Below, piece by piece: positions 1 through 11,600 of a stretch of DNA of 64,000 bases. Position 1 is the first letter of the stretch. Each line of letters starts with the position of its first letter. Origin of the DNA: Phlyctochytrium arcticum (Eukaryota; Chytridiomycota; Chytridiomycetes; Chytridiales; Chytridiaceae); contig JAHLKI010000017.1 in NCBI GenBank assembly GCA_025602905.1, positions 434,001 through 498,000 of the forward strand. The letters run 5' to 3'. Under the pieces are notes generated by a model. The model did no database searches and was not told the origin of the DNA. It saw nothing but the letters and a program-made list of their open reading frames with translations. The position numbers and the translations under genes were made by a program.

Positions 1-296
1 GTCCGTCATGAACTGCAAGATGATCCAACAAAAGTGGTGCCGTCAAATGTTCTCCTTGCCAAGGTCTCCGCGTTTATTCCAGATTTTGCGGCTGTTGCTG
101 ATGAAGAGAACAAAGCACCCCACAAAGAAGATCTCAAGTCAACCAATTGGCACTCATACTACCAGGTTTTGCACCTTCACCAAAGAGCCTTGAAACTACT
201 CGAGCAAGAGAAGCATATCATGGGCATGACGGAAAACGGTTCCGATGAAATCATCACCATGGCCAACTTGTATGGAAAGTCCCTTGTCACCAACAG

Positions 297-353
297 GTGA
301 GTGCAAACGTACATGGTGCCAATGTTCCCAGGAATATTGACTGTCTTTTGCAG
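297..353 (+). other. Intron 1 of the first gene
   Basis: GTGAGT at 297 and TTGCAG ending at 353 flank 57 nt. Removing them joins two open stretches in phase (Asn-Ser-Tyr-Arg across the junction). The intron contains the core ATGTTCCCAGGAATATT followed by GACTG, which recurs in other introns of this gene. Confidence 0.75.
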
Positions 354-860
354 TTACCGCCTTTGTCCAGCCGACTACGTAACAACTGCCCCCGATGTGG
401 ACAACTTTCTCTACTACCTGAAATACCTATATCACTACTACCAGCAATACAAAAGGGCTTTGCCTAGAAGTGATGTGGAAGGAGCCATCACAGATGCAAA
501 GAGGCATCTGGCCCTCATACAGGATCTCCGGGCAGGGGCTGTAAACAGGGGCATAGAACGCAAAGAGCTGAAAGACACGGAATCTTACGAGACAATGTTA
601 TCAAGAACCATATTCAAATGTGGAAGCATGTGGGGGCTGCTCAAGGAGTCAATGAAGCTGGCATGATGACCTTCTTGGATGGATTACCGGGGGCTCAAAT
701 CAGTGCGGAGGGACAAATGGTCAATGAGGATGAGACAAACTTCCCGCAACTTGGACACATGACTTTGAATGCATTCACTACAAGTTCCATGGAGAAGAAT
801 TTGATGGTTTTGGACTACACCGGCAATGAAGACCGTGCGTGGCAGGCACAGCAAGCTCAC

Positions 861-1147
861 TGCAATGGGGTCAGGGGGATCGGTCTGATGAAAGAAAGGG
901 GCTCAAAGAAAAGTAAAATGGACGCTATATGCAACTTCCCAGGTTGCGAGAGTTTGGGTAGTGTAATGGTCGAAAAACACTTAAAGTTATGTCTAATGCT
1001 ATCAGAGTACTTTATGATGGAAGAAAACCTGTCACGAGTGTGGCGCATGCCAGCTCGCGCAGTAATGATTGCTACCGCTCTCAGGGACCAATGACACATG
1101 TCATTCGGCCGCCTGCCGCTAGTATAAAAGAACCAGAACCCGTCACA
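861..1147 (-). repeat. Solo LTR of the element-A family
   Basis: The 287-bp block is nearly identical to the two LTRs of element A (4066-4352 and 16310-16594), begins TGCAATGG and ends CCGTCACA on the + strand. It is flanked by a perfect 5-bp duplication CTCAC (856-860 and 1148-1152) with no internal gypsy sequence, as expected after LTR-LTR recombination. Orientation matches element A (minus). It sits inside an open frame; skipping the LTR and one CTCAC copy keeps the surrounding frame in register. Confidence 0.9.
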
Positions 1148-2142
1148 CTCACTTACTTTCCAAGTTAAATGGAACACATGCCTTTCTTTTTGTTGTCTGT
1201 GATCAGGCTGTAAAGACTCAATTGGTGGTGCAAAACCTATTCAACCCATTTGGATTTTATCCAGACCCCATCATTTATCAATACGTCAAGCCTGTAAAGG
1301 CCGGTGGCAAAGACAATACTCTCTCACCTGTCACACTGTACATTGTTATGGGAAGAAAATCAAAACTTACAACACCAATTGATGCAGGAGTTCCTGGTGT
1401 AAGTCTCAATATTCCCAGGAATGTTCAGCTCAAAGAAGAGACCCAACTAAGAAATGTTTTGGTTTAAGGTCCTGAAGCTAGCCGGAGCACGGACAAACAC
1501 TTGGATGTTTGAAGATCCCCGCACACTTAACGGAAACGAGAACAATAGGAAAAAAGACAATTCAGAAGGCAGTTGAACTAGGTCTAAATGCTCCTGCGCT
1601 GTTTTGGCAAAGGCTTTTTGTCACGGTTCTCGAATTACAACCAAATGAAAAGTTTGGAGAGGATACAACAGCAGTAGTTATTGACCTTTGGGAGGCAGGT
1701 TTTGCATTATCAACGCTTGGGATTAGAACGGTACTATGCAATGCCGATAGGCAGCAACTTCACTGTGAGAGCATGGCAGACAGGTGGAATGAAGATGGCT
1801 GTGGACAAACGGAACCTGACAGTTTTGGGTAAATTTGTATTCCCATTTTGCCACACCTTTTGTATGTCTGATTATTTACCTCAGGGATCTTTTGGGCGTT
1901 GATGGAAAAAAGCTGTTGTTAGCGTTGTACACAGGAGGTTCCAAAAAACGCAAGAAAGTCGAGGACAATGATAGCACTTCCCAGCAGCCGCAGGGAACCC
2001 AGGGGACAAAAAATGTTGCCGGTGACATTGACAATGATTTGATGGATTCTGATGGCGATGGCATTGCAATCAATGCTTCTGATTTGGATGACAATGATAT
2101 TGTACCAAGTGTATCGGGAAAACATGCGCACCCAGAGTCAGC

Positions 2143-2464
2143 CAAGAAGGGTAAGTGTTGGAATGAAGCCAATATTCCTGGGAACATCCACTTACGGATG
2201 ATCAGATGATGCGCAGGATAGTTCCAATGGCAACCAGTCCGAAGAGGAACCCTGCCCTGGCACCAAAAAAAGTAAAACCATGACCCACACAAAGAAGGGT
2301 AAGTGTTGCAATGAGGCCATTGTTCCTGGGAACATGCACTTATAGATGATTAGATGATGAGGAAGTTATTTCCGATGGCAACCAGTCTGAAGAGTCTGAA
2401 GAGTCCAAAGAGGAACCCCGCCGTGTCACAAAGAGAAGTAAGACCATGATACACACAAAGAAGG
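2143..2464 (+). repeat. Tandem exon-intron duplication
   Basis: Two similar units, each an intron beginning GTAAGTGTTG followed by an exon, lie head to tail: intron 2151-2205 with exon 2206-2298, and intron 2299-2353 with exon 2354-2464. Both exons begin with Asp-Asp, contain a shared GNQSEE stretch and end SKTM-x-HTKK before a split Gly/Asp codon. The introns share the core TTCCTGGGAACAT. The second exon is longer through a SEESEE-type expansion. The duplication therefore copied whole exon plus intron and preserved intron phase. Confidence 0.65.
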
Positions 2465-2759
2465 GTAAGTCAACCCAACCATTTGGGGTCAGTGTTCCAG
2501 GGAATATTGACTGACTCTGAACTTGAAGCAATTGTTGTTGAACCCACTGTGGAAGTATCAGTTTCCAAAACCTCACACACAGACCGCAATATCTGCTGCA
2601 TCTAAAGGCAAAAGTAAACCTGCATCCAAAGGATCTGATGATGTGCTTGATCCAACAGTTGCAAGCTCAACCGCCCTGGGGTTAAGAACAAGAAAACCAA
2701 AGGCACTTCCGGAAAAAGAGTTGGGACCTGCGCCAAGATCAACATTCTCCAAAACCTAG

Positions 2760-3630
2760 TCGGAAACCTACCTTGGGTGCAACACGCCGGAAGACATGAG
2801 GGAACCAGCTACCAACAGTTGAAGACCTGGCCACATCAAGAGCTGGGGAACAATCTTCTGTCCTAATGTTCTAAGTTCGGGGTGTGCTGGGGGACGGGAA
2901 TGTATGTAGAAGGGGGCCATGGCCAACCATTTTAGTATCAGTACTTGTGAGCACATTTTATGCAAAATATTAACATTATTGGGGAACTAAGACGGGTAGC
3001 AGGGACAGAAGACTTCAAAAGTGAAGGACGACAATGGAATATGATTGTATACAGGGTACAGGTTACAATACAAATCGGGACTGGGTGCCCTTTTTCTGGG
3101 GAGCGCGCTACTGCTCCCTTTTTATACTAAAACTAGGCTACCTTTCCCCCAGGTTCCTCCCACTCACAACTACCTATGTTTCCTGACCTCAGCCGGACTT
3201 TTGCCTTGCTGCCTAATTGCTCTTGCGCCATTCTTGTGTCTTTTTGGGCCGCTCATGGCACCATTTGGACATGGCCACTCTTGATTGGTTGCTTTGCTGC
3301 TTTTCCTTGTCAGGGATTCTTGGTGCGCCTTTGTGGTGACCTGTGTGGGTGCATGGTGCCGGTGCTCTTGCGCCTTTGGGCATTCTTGCTTCTTTCCGTG
3401 TAATATCATGGATGTGGTGTACGTGGGAATGTTGGGGATTGTACGTCGCGTTGATGAGTCAAGGTCATGTGACTGTTGGTTGGTGAAAGTCGGAGTTCAA
3501 ACTACTACTGGGACAGGGGAGAATCTTGCAAGTAAAGCTAGCAGGATTGCTCGAACATGTATATACAGAAATGTTGCTGAGGGCAAGGGCAATCCACTGG
3601 AAGTACTGACAGACTCAATCTGTCATACAC
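2760..3630. other. No gene recognised
   Basis: Short overlapping open stretches on both strands show no family resemblance. The region between the first gene and the helicase remnant holds nothing I can name. Confidence 0.5.
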
Positions 3631-4065
3631 CGCATCGAGTTCAACAAAGCATGCATCAGGGAGTTTGCTCCTTGACAGGGTGCTGTTCGGTATCTGTTCA
3701 AGGCAGAAGTTACGGCAACACAACGAGGTCATTTGAGTAAGTTGGACAAGCGAAGCATCATCAACCTACCTGAAAACAAGACCAACAAGTTCGCAATGAA
3801 ACTGGAACTGTGCGTAGGATGCCCAGTACAAATCACCAAGAACGCCAAAGTGAAGCGCAGGATTCTGTTGAACCAAGCGGCGACAACGGTGGAAAGAGTT
3901 GAGGCGGACGGGAAGGCATTCCTGGAGTGCGACATGCTGCCCGACATTGTCTTTGTTGCGATCAAAGGTTGCGAGAAAGTTCGACTGCACGAGGGGATGC
4001 CGCTGGGAGTTGTGGGTGTTTGTCCAACAAAGACCCGGGACGCAACCGAAGTGAAGATGCCGCAC
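3631..4065 (+). pseudogene. Pif1-like DNA helicase, part 1 (interrupted by element A)
   Basis: From about 3680 the frame gives the AEV...LPENKT...LELCVGCPVQITKN stretch typical of the region before the C-terminal helicase motifs of Pif1/RRM3-type SF1 helicases, where most members read L-x-x-G-x-x-V-x-L-x-x-N. The frame is open from at least 3709 to 4065, where element A begins immediately after a His codon. Upstream, 3631-3680, matching-looking sequence lies in another frame. The ATPase N-terminal motifs are not visible. Continued at 16600. Confidence 0.65.
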
Positions 4066-4352
4066 TGCAATGGGGTCAGGGGGATCGGTCTGATGAAAGA
4101 AAGGGGCTCAAAGAAAAGTAAAATGGACGCTATATTGAACTTCCCAGGTTGCGAGAGTTCGGGTAGTGTAATGGTCGAAAAACACTTAAAGTTATGTCTA
4201 ATGCTATCAGAGTACTTTATGATGGAAGAAAACCTGTCACGAGTGTGGCGCATGCCAGCTCGCGCAGTAATGATTGCTACCGCTCTCAGGGACCAATGAC
4301 ACATGTCATTCGGCCGCCTGCCGCTAGTATAAAAGAACCAGAACCCGTCACA
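4066..4352 (-). repeat. Element A 3' LTR
   Basis: 287 bp with TG...CA termini, matching the 5' LTR except for a TTGA/TGCA difference near 4136 and a 2-bp length difference. It is followed by CCCCCCTCAGACTCGAT, i.e. a minus-strand polypurine tract directly upstream of the 3' LTR. Confidence 0.92.
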
Positions 4353-5093
4353 CCCCCCTCAGACTCGATTATGAGCGAATGAAGGAGCTATGAGCGAGTC
4401 TCAAGTACAGGGTTCTCCTCGAACAGGCGAATGAGCATAGATGACAGTAATCAGTACAACCTCACCGGCATCCCACATACCTGACAACGCCAGACGTATG
4501 CTAGACCCTCCGGTGCAGAAGAGCAAACCGAACAACGCCAGACGTTCGCTCCTCTGAGTTACACTGACCATTGTCAGTCTGTACTCAAGCACATGTTCAA
4601 TGAAAGCGGACGCTGAACCCCTCTTCAGCGTAGAGTCAAACTCTCCTTGCCGTCACTCTGGCAAGCTTCTACATATCACACATGTAGGGATGGGAATGGT
4701 ATATGTCTGCTTGCGGTCCTTACTGTTGTAAGTTACGCGTAATGTAAACAAGCCCTCTTGGCTGGGTCCCTCGAAGTCCATGCATAGACGACACATCTGC
4801 TCAGCTCAGGTTGATCAGACCTACCGGAGCAACGACAAGCGAGACCGCATTGTCGACAAGGTGCAACCTTGGATGTGGGTGCACTTCAACTGCTAGGCAT
4901 GCTGAAGGCGGTGATGGCCATTCATCTCATAGTAGTGAGCCCGGATGGGCGCTGGTTGGGTCATCCAAGGACCAGCGTCTTACGTATTGAACCTTCCCAC
5001 GGTTCAAGATGGAGCCACATTGCTCGCCATCCACGCTCTGTCGTATCCACTCACGACCAGACATATCAGTTTCCCTTCAGCACGGACGATCAC
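4353..5093 (-). other. Element A 3' untranslated region with polypurine tract
   Basis: The stretch between the chromodomain and the 3' LTR carries the polypurine tract (4353-4369) and two copies of AACAACGCCAGACGT-like sequence (4484-4497 and 4531-4545). The same layout appears in element D (45869-46551). No gene is seen. Confidence 0.7.
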
Positions 5094-6290
5094 TCATCGA
5101 CGTCCTCTCTTGCGTGCTGGTTTGGCAGTGGCAGCGGGCACATCGCCCGTGCTTGCCTTGGAAGTGGTTCCGCCCTTTTTGCGCTTTGCCGAAAGCGGAG
5201 GGTTACGGTCTGCCACTGGGGGATTTGCTACTTCCCATGCGCCCAGTGCTTCCGTGCCCTCGAGGTGTTTTCGCGGCTCCCAAGTCGCGTCCTCAGGTCC
5301 GAACCCTTCCCATTGTACCAAGTACATCCGCTTCCTGTGACGGACTTTCTCGTCAAGGATGCGGTCAACTAGCCAAAGTTCCTCTCCATTCACAAGGACA
5401 GGATCAGGCGCTTCCACTGAAGCCCTGTAGGCTACGGAGTTCGGGGGCTCCCATGTCTTCAAGATATTGACATGAAACGTCGGATATGAACCATACGCAT
5501 AGTATGTGGCAACTTCAACCGGTACGTATCAGGATGAGGTCCAAAGTCCTCCACACTGAATGGACCAATCCAATCCTGACGAAGCTTCTCGGGCAGCTTT
5601 CCCAAGGCCGGGATGTGGATCCCCTTACGTTTGAGCAAGACGAGATCGCCCTTGATAAATTTCAGAGTCCGACGCCCGCGGTCATGGTTTCGCGCCTGCA
5701 CATCTTGTGCATCACGTAGGCGCTGCTGCACGACCCGTTCAGTGTCTCTCAGAGCATCAACGAACTTTGCAACTTGTTGCGCAGTAGGTGTTGCGATCTG
5801 TTGAAGACCTTTCCGCGTGGTAAATTCCCCGAATAACAGCGGTAGACGCCCCTTGTCTATCATGAACGGAGCGAAGCCCGTGCTTGACGGAGTCAAATTG
5901 TGATGGAACTCAAGCATCGGCAAGATGTCCACCCAATTCTTACCGTCAAGGTCTATGAAAGCCCTCAAAATGCTTTTCACAGACTTGATCTTGCGCTCGC
6001 ACTTGCCATCAGTCTGTTGATGACGAGCCGTCGCGACTTCCCGCTTAATGCCCAAGCCGACCGTAAAGGCCTCCCAAAACTCGGATAAAAAGCGGCTGTC
6101 TCTGTCGCTGACAATCACTTCCGGTGCACCTTCATTCTTGAAGAAGTGCGAAGTGAAGAGATATGCAATCTCTTGGCTCCCCATCTCCATGTTACATGGA
6201 ATTAGATACACACGAGTGGAGAGGTAATCCACTATGACGAGTGCGGCATCGTAATAATCGCCATTATGGCTATCCTTCCCCCCCACGATT
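5094..6290 (-). pseudogene. Element A pol, integrase C-half and chromodomain (frameshifted)
   Basis: Reading leftward from 6290: the integrase core with VSDRDSRFLSEFW (second Asp) and QQTDGKCERKIKS (Glu), then the GPF/GPY-like C-terminal domain, ending in a stop at 5459 after an HIRRF run. Comparison with element D (HPTFHVDIL) shows a 2-nt insertion near 5487. The chromodomain then follows in another frame (5094-5462) with LVDRIL...YLVQWEGFG...TWEPRKHL, containing aromatic-cage-type residues. The chromodomain presumably steered integration to marked chromatin. The protein ends at 5094. Confidence 0.85.
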
Positions 6291-8428
6291 CCGTACGAGG
6301 CAAAGACACAAAGTCCATACCGATCGTATGCCAACGCTTGTCAGGCACAGGTAATGAGCGGAGCAACCCCACACCGCGTGATGTGGTTCGGAAACGTTGA
6401 CATTGCGGGCATGTGGTAACATAGTCCGAAACGTCGCGTTCCATACCGGGCCAGTAATACTCCTGGAGCAAGCGAGCATAAGTCGAATGCTTTCCGGTGT
6501 GTCCGCCCATCAGCAGGGAATCGTGATAACGCGTTAACAGCGCAGTGCGTAACGCGTCGGGGACATAGCGGCGACCCTCGTAGCGGAGCAACGAAGCCGG
6601 CTTGCCGTCGTTGGTCTGCATACCGAGGTCCTCTTCGGAAAAGCGTCGCTCATGGACTGACATAGTCTCCGGCGCTTTCGACTTTGCCTCCAAACTCTGC
6701 CGCATTTGGATAGCAAAGTCGTCCGATCGAAGCAATTTGGCCCACTGCAGGGGGTCGGAAGGAACATCTTCCAGCTGGCCGACCGCCTGTGCCATATGCT
6801 TCCTTGCGCGCTTCTTCGCGCGGGCGGCATTAACCGTAACCTTGATCGTCGCACGATGTTCGGAAAGGTGTGCTGCCTGAACCGCCACAGCGTTAACCAT
6901 AACTCGTTGCGCACAATCCGCACAGCGCGGCGCGTAATACGGGTTACGGCTAAGGACATCGGCAACGGTGTTCCATTCACCAGGAAGGTACTCGATGTCA
7001 AAGTCAAACTGTTGGAGAAATTCGACCCAATTTGCCTGACGACGACTCAAATGCTGCTGTTCCTGCAAGTAGATCAGAGATTTGTGGTCGACGAAAGCGC
7101 GAAAATGGCGTCCCATGAGGAACTGTCGGTTTGCCTTCAGCATCTTGACAAGCGCAAGCAACTCCTGCTCATGGACCGGGTACCGAGTCTCTGCATCTTG
7201 CATCTTCCTCGAGAAGTACAAGATGGGACGCAGCCGGGGCAGATCCTTAAACCCTGCAACCGTAGTTGGCAAAGGTGAAGGCATAGTGTCATCTGCATTG
7301 GCTGGTTGAGCAAGCCATCCTCCTATGGCGAAGCCAGACGCGTCGGTGAACACGTAGACTTCCTTGTCTGGATCGTACGGCGTCAACACAGGAGCCGTAG
7401 AAATCTTCTCCTTCAGCGTCTCAAACGCTTTGATTTCCGCATCAGTCCACTGCCAGGGCTTGTTGCCAGACTGCAGTTCAGACAACGGATGCGCGATCTC
7501 AGCATACCTATCGACATACGATGAAAGGTAGTTGGTCAAACCCAGGAAGGATTGAATATCTTTGTAGTTCCGGGGAACGGCAAAGCTCTGGACGGCTGCA
7601 ATCTTGCTCTCAGAGATGCGGACGCCAGACTGACCCATCATATGGCCACAGAATTCAACTTCCTGCACAGCCCAAGTGCATTTGGACGGTTTGACATACA
7701 GTGCGCTGGCCTCCAATGCCTTCAGCACACTCTCGACATGGCGCTGATGCTCTTCCAGCGTGTCGGAGAAGACGAGAATGTCGTCCAAGTACGTGATAAT
7801 GAAATCATCGTACATGCTTCCAAAGACTTTGTTCATAATCCGTTGGAAAGTCGCAGGTGCGTTCGTTAGCCCAAACGGCATCACGGCGTACTCGAAATGT
7901 CCAAAGCGGGTTTTGAATGCAGTCTTTGGGATTTCACCTTCCCTGATGCGCACACAATGGTAAGCGTCCTTGATGTCCAACAGCGAAAACCACTTCTTGC
8001 CAACCGTACGGTGACGCAACTCGGCTAAATGCGGCAAAGGGGTACGGTCCTTCTTTGTCTGCCGATTCAACCCACGGTAATCAATGCAGCAACGAAGAGT
8101 ACCGTCCTTCTTTTTCGCAAATAGCACAGCGGCGCCCCACGGACTTGAAGAATGGCGGATCCATCCCTTGGCCAAGAGTTTGGTAATTTGCTGTTGGAGC
8201 TCCTCGAGCTCATCAGGACCCATTGGCCGCAAAGGCACTGACACAGGCGCCTCCTTGCCTTCGATTTCAAATCTTGAAATCATCTTCTCCTCGAGAAGGT
8301 GGTAGAGTCTGCAACTCCGCAAATACAGTCTTTGCATATGGGCGTAAGATCGCCAGCAACGGATGATCTGCAGGGATCGAAGCCAGCGGGTCGGGGACAC
8401 TGTCAGGGACCTTCAACTCCTGAGTTCC
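6288..8428 (-). pseudogene. Element A pol, reverse transcriptase to integrase N-half (frameshifted)
   Basis: In its own direction the frame runs from the element-B junction (8428) with the DPLASIP...ADHPLL linker, and shifts near 8283 where one extra T follows DDFKI relative to element D. It then reads RT (YLDDILVFS active site), RNase H ([11 protein letters not shown]), the integrase zinc-binding H-H-C-C region (HTGKHST...CPQCQRF) and the first integrase Asp (MDFVSLPRTES). The frame is lost at a run of seven C (6288-6294), where element D has eight. Very similar to element D throughout. Confidence 0.87.
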
Positions 8429-8667
8429 TATAACAGGATTAGCAGGGACGATGTTCCATTGGTGAGGTATAACTTTGTTCAGTGTAAAGTACAGTTGACT
8501 AGTACTATTCTGTGGGGGTTGTCGGTTAAGCTACGGGGGAGGGGAAAACTACCGTAGGCTATATACTTGTAAAATGAAGGAAAGAAAAGACACGGCAGAC
8601 ACTGCGCAGCACGCGTCGCGCGACGCGTCTTGAAACTAACAAGGGAATGCGCAGTCAGCTTGTTACA
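8429..8667 (-). repeat. Element B 3' LTR
   Basis: 239 bp, same as 13545-13783. In element orientation it starts TGTAACA and ends TGTTATA, so the 3' terminal dinucleotide is TA rather than CA in both copies. A short purine-rich tract (AGTAGGGGAG in element orientation) lies just upstream. Confidence 0.93.
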
Positions 8668-8689
8668 CTCCCCTACTTAGGAGCGAGCG

Positions 8690-11600
8690 TCAGCGTATGT
8701 TGTTCTTGGTCTTGTAGTCGCGAAGGATCTGAATGGCTGCAGGCCCTTTGAAGTTCTGTGTTGGCTCGTACGTGTTCTCTTCGGATGGGTACCCTTTCCA
8801 TTTGACTAGGTACTTGAGTTGGTTTCTGAACTTGCGATGGGCTTCGATGCGTTCAACTTCATAGTAAGCTTCGTCGTTGAAAAGTTGTGGTTCTGGTCGG
8901 GGGTCAACACGTCGATCGGGGAAGTTCTCCTGGGGGTCGATGTAGGGCTTCAGTTTACTGACGTGAAAGGTCGAATGCGCGCGGATGGTACTTGGGAGAT
9001 CGAGGGTGTAGTTGTCTTTGTCGTCCTTGGCAGTGATCTTGAATGGGCCGAGCCAAAGGGGTTGCAATTTGGCTACGGGTCTATCACTGGTTGTTTCTTG
9101 GACGAGGCCTTGACTAGACAACATGACGCGGGTACCAATGTCGAGGGTAGAAGGGTTGCGATGCAGTTTGTTGTATTGCACGGCTTGTCTTTGTTGGGCT
9201 GCGGCGATCTGGTCCTGGGCAACCTTGATGGTGGCGTTGATGTGGTTGAGGTAATCGGCAGCGTCAGGGTTGGCGGGTTGAAAGGAGCTTGGTGGTGTCT
9301 TTGGGGTACGCGGGTGTTGTCCTGTGTCGAGGTAGAATGGGGTCATACCAGTCGTGGCGGAGACTGCGTCGTTGTGAGCGAACTCGGCGAAATGCAGCAA
9401 GTCTTCCCAGTTGGCCATATGGTGGTCGACAAATGCGCGTAAATAGGTCTTGAGTTCTTTGATCGTGATTTCCGCGAGACCGTTTGTCTGTTGGTGTCGA
9501 GCTGTGGACATGTGTGCTGCGCAATCCAGCATCTTGAGTAATTCGGACCAAAATTTGCTGATGAACTTGGAATCGCGGTCTGAAACGATGATCTGTGGCA
9601 ATCCGTGGAGCTTGAAAATGTTGGCCATAAACAATTCCGCGGTATCTTTGGCAGTTGCTGTCTTCCGTGTTGGTAGGAAATGGGCACGCTTGGACAAGCG
9701 ATCCACCACCACTAAAATTGCGTTGCGTCCGGAAGAAGTCGTGGGGAGGTCTGGGATGAAGTCCATCGAGATCTGACTCCATCTGGTCGTTGGGGTTGGC
9801 AAAGGGTGTAAAAGTCCAATGGGTAGGTGTGTCGATGATTTGTTGCGTTGGCAGGCGTCACAAGACTTGATGTACTGTCGGATGTGCTTATACATCTTGG
9901 GCCAATAGTAGAATCTTGCTAGCGCTTCGAATGTTCTGTGTATACCAAAGTGTCCAGCGATGTGTGTGTCATGGTGGGTCTGGAGCAAGTTGGTTCGTTG
10001 TGAGTGTGGTACGTATATCCGATCATGGAAAAATACGAGTCCGTCATTGTGTTTGAGGTGGGCAAGTCGGGGACGTTCGTCTTTCGCAACTTGGTCAATG
10101 GGTTTCTTCAAAAGTTTGATCAAATTTTGAAGTTCAGTGTCTTTCAATGTCCCTTGGGTCAATGTGTTGAGGAGGGTTTCCGTGGTGAAGATTGTTGTGT
10201 TAATGTCGTAATTGTTGAGTGGGGTTCGACATTTGGTACATTTGGGCGCAAGATCTGCTCTCCTAGAGAGTACATCTGCAACGGTGTTCAGTTTGCCTGG
10301 TCCATATCCGATGCGGAAATCATATGATTGAAACTCCATGACCCATCTAACTTGGCGTCGTGTCAGATGGTGTTGGTCTTGCAACCATTTCAAAGATTCG
10401 TGGTCGGATACTACGTTGAATTCCCTTCCTTCCAGATAATGTCTCCAGACTCTGAGAGCATCGTGAATGGCGAGGAGTTCTTGTTCGCGAGTATCGTAGC
10501 CTAGTTCCGCAGAGGTCATTTTGCGTGAGTGATATGCAACGGGTCGAATGGATTTGCCGTCATCCTGGCCGAGCCATGCGCCGATAGCAAAGCCAGAGGC
10601 ATCGGGGTAGACAACAGTGGGTAGTTGAGGGTCAAATGTGCGTAGGACGGGTGCGGATGTGGCTAAGTCCTTCAGGGCAATAAAGGTCTTTTCGCATTCC
10701 GGTGTCCAGATCCAAGGTTGTTCCTTTCGAAGGAGGTCAGTGAGAGGGGTAGCGAGTGAAGCCAGATTCTTGAGGGAGGCATGGAAGTAATTGACAAGTC
10801 CCATAAAGGATCTAACATCAGCAACGCTCTCGGGTCGGGGCCAGTCCTTGACTGCTTGCACTTTCTTTGGGTCCAGCTTGATTCCTTCGGCTGAGACCAC
10901 ATAACCCAAGAAATCAACTTCATCCTTGAAGAAGTCGCATTTCTTTTGGTTAGCGTACAATTTGTGATCTCGCAGTGCTTGGAGGACTTGTTCAATGTGG
11001 TGGAGGTGCTCATCCTCCGATGTCGAGTAGATCAAAATGTCGTCGAGGTAAACAATGCAGAATATGTCCAGGAAGGGTCGTAGAACATCATTCATAAGTT
11101 TCATGAAGGTTGCTGGGGCATTCGTCAATCCAAAAGGCATAACAAGGAACTCGTAATGGCCATAACGCGTCCTGAATGCGGTCTTTGGGATATCTTGGGT
11201 TGCAACGCGTATCTGCCAGTAGCCAGCCTTCAGGTCAATCTTGCTGAATACCTTTGCGCCATTCAAGCGGTCCATAAGCTCATCCATTCGTGGCAATGGA
11301 TAGCGGTTCTTGATGGTCAGTTTGTTCAAGGCCCGGTAATCTACGCACATGCGTAAATCTTTGCTGTCCTTTTTGGTGGTGAAAAGGATGGGGGCGCCAT
11401 ACGGGCTACTGGATGGGCGAATATATCCAGCGTCGAGTAATGCAGCGAGTTGGCGTCGTAGTTCCTCTAACTCAAGTGGTGACAAGTGGTACGTTGGTCT
11501 CCAGGGGGTCTTTGTTTCGTCTGAGAGTGGGATGGTGTGATCAACAGATCGTTCAGGTGGTAGTCCAGGAGGTAATTCATCGGTGAAAACATCGTTGAAT

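Larger units (their letters stand above)
1..2759 (+). pseudogene. Broken multi-exon gene, function unknown (5' end outside window)
   Basis: An open frame enters at the left edge and continues through an intron at 297-353 (GTGAGT...TTGCAG) with the frame kept. A frameshift near 596 is needed to continue to 860. There a solo LTR (861-1147) breaks the frame. Reading resumes in phase at 1153, and further frame changes are needed near 1400-1540 and 1720. Other likely introns are 1829-1884, 2151-2205, 2299-2353 and 2465-2528. The C-terminal third is acidic and Ser/Lys-rich, with a KKRKK-type basic patch, and ends at 2759. I do not recognise a family. The frameshifts and LTR suggest a dead gene or a decayed transposon gene, though some shifts could be assembly indels. 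Confidence 0.5.

Noticed and set aside
3045..3480. Overlapping hydrophobic open frames as a membrane-protein gene
   Set aside because: Frames exist on both strands with low-complexity Leu/Phe/Cys composition, no start context and no homology pattern.
8819..10327. Plus-strand open frames over element B
   Set aside because: They are antisense shadows of the intact pol gene; no domain, and the composition mirrors the opposite strand.
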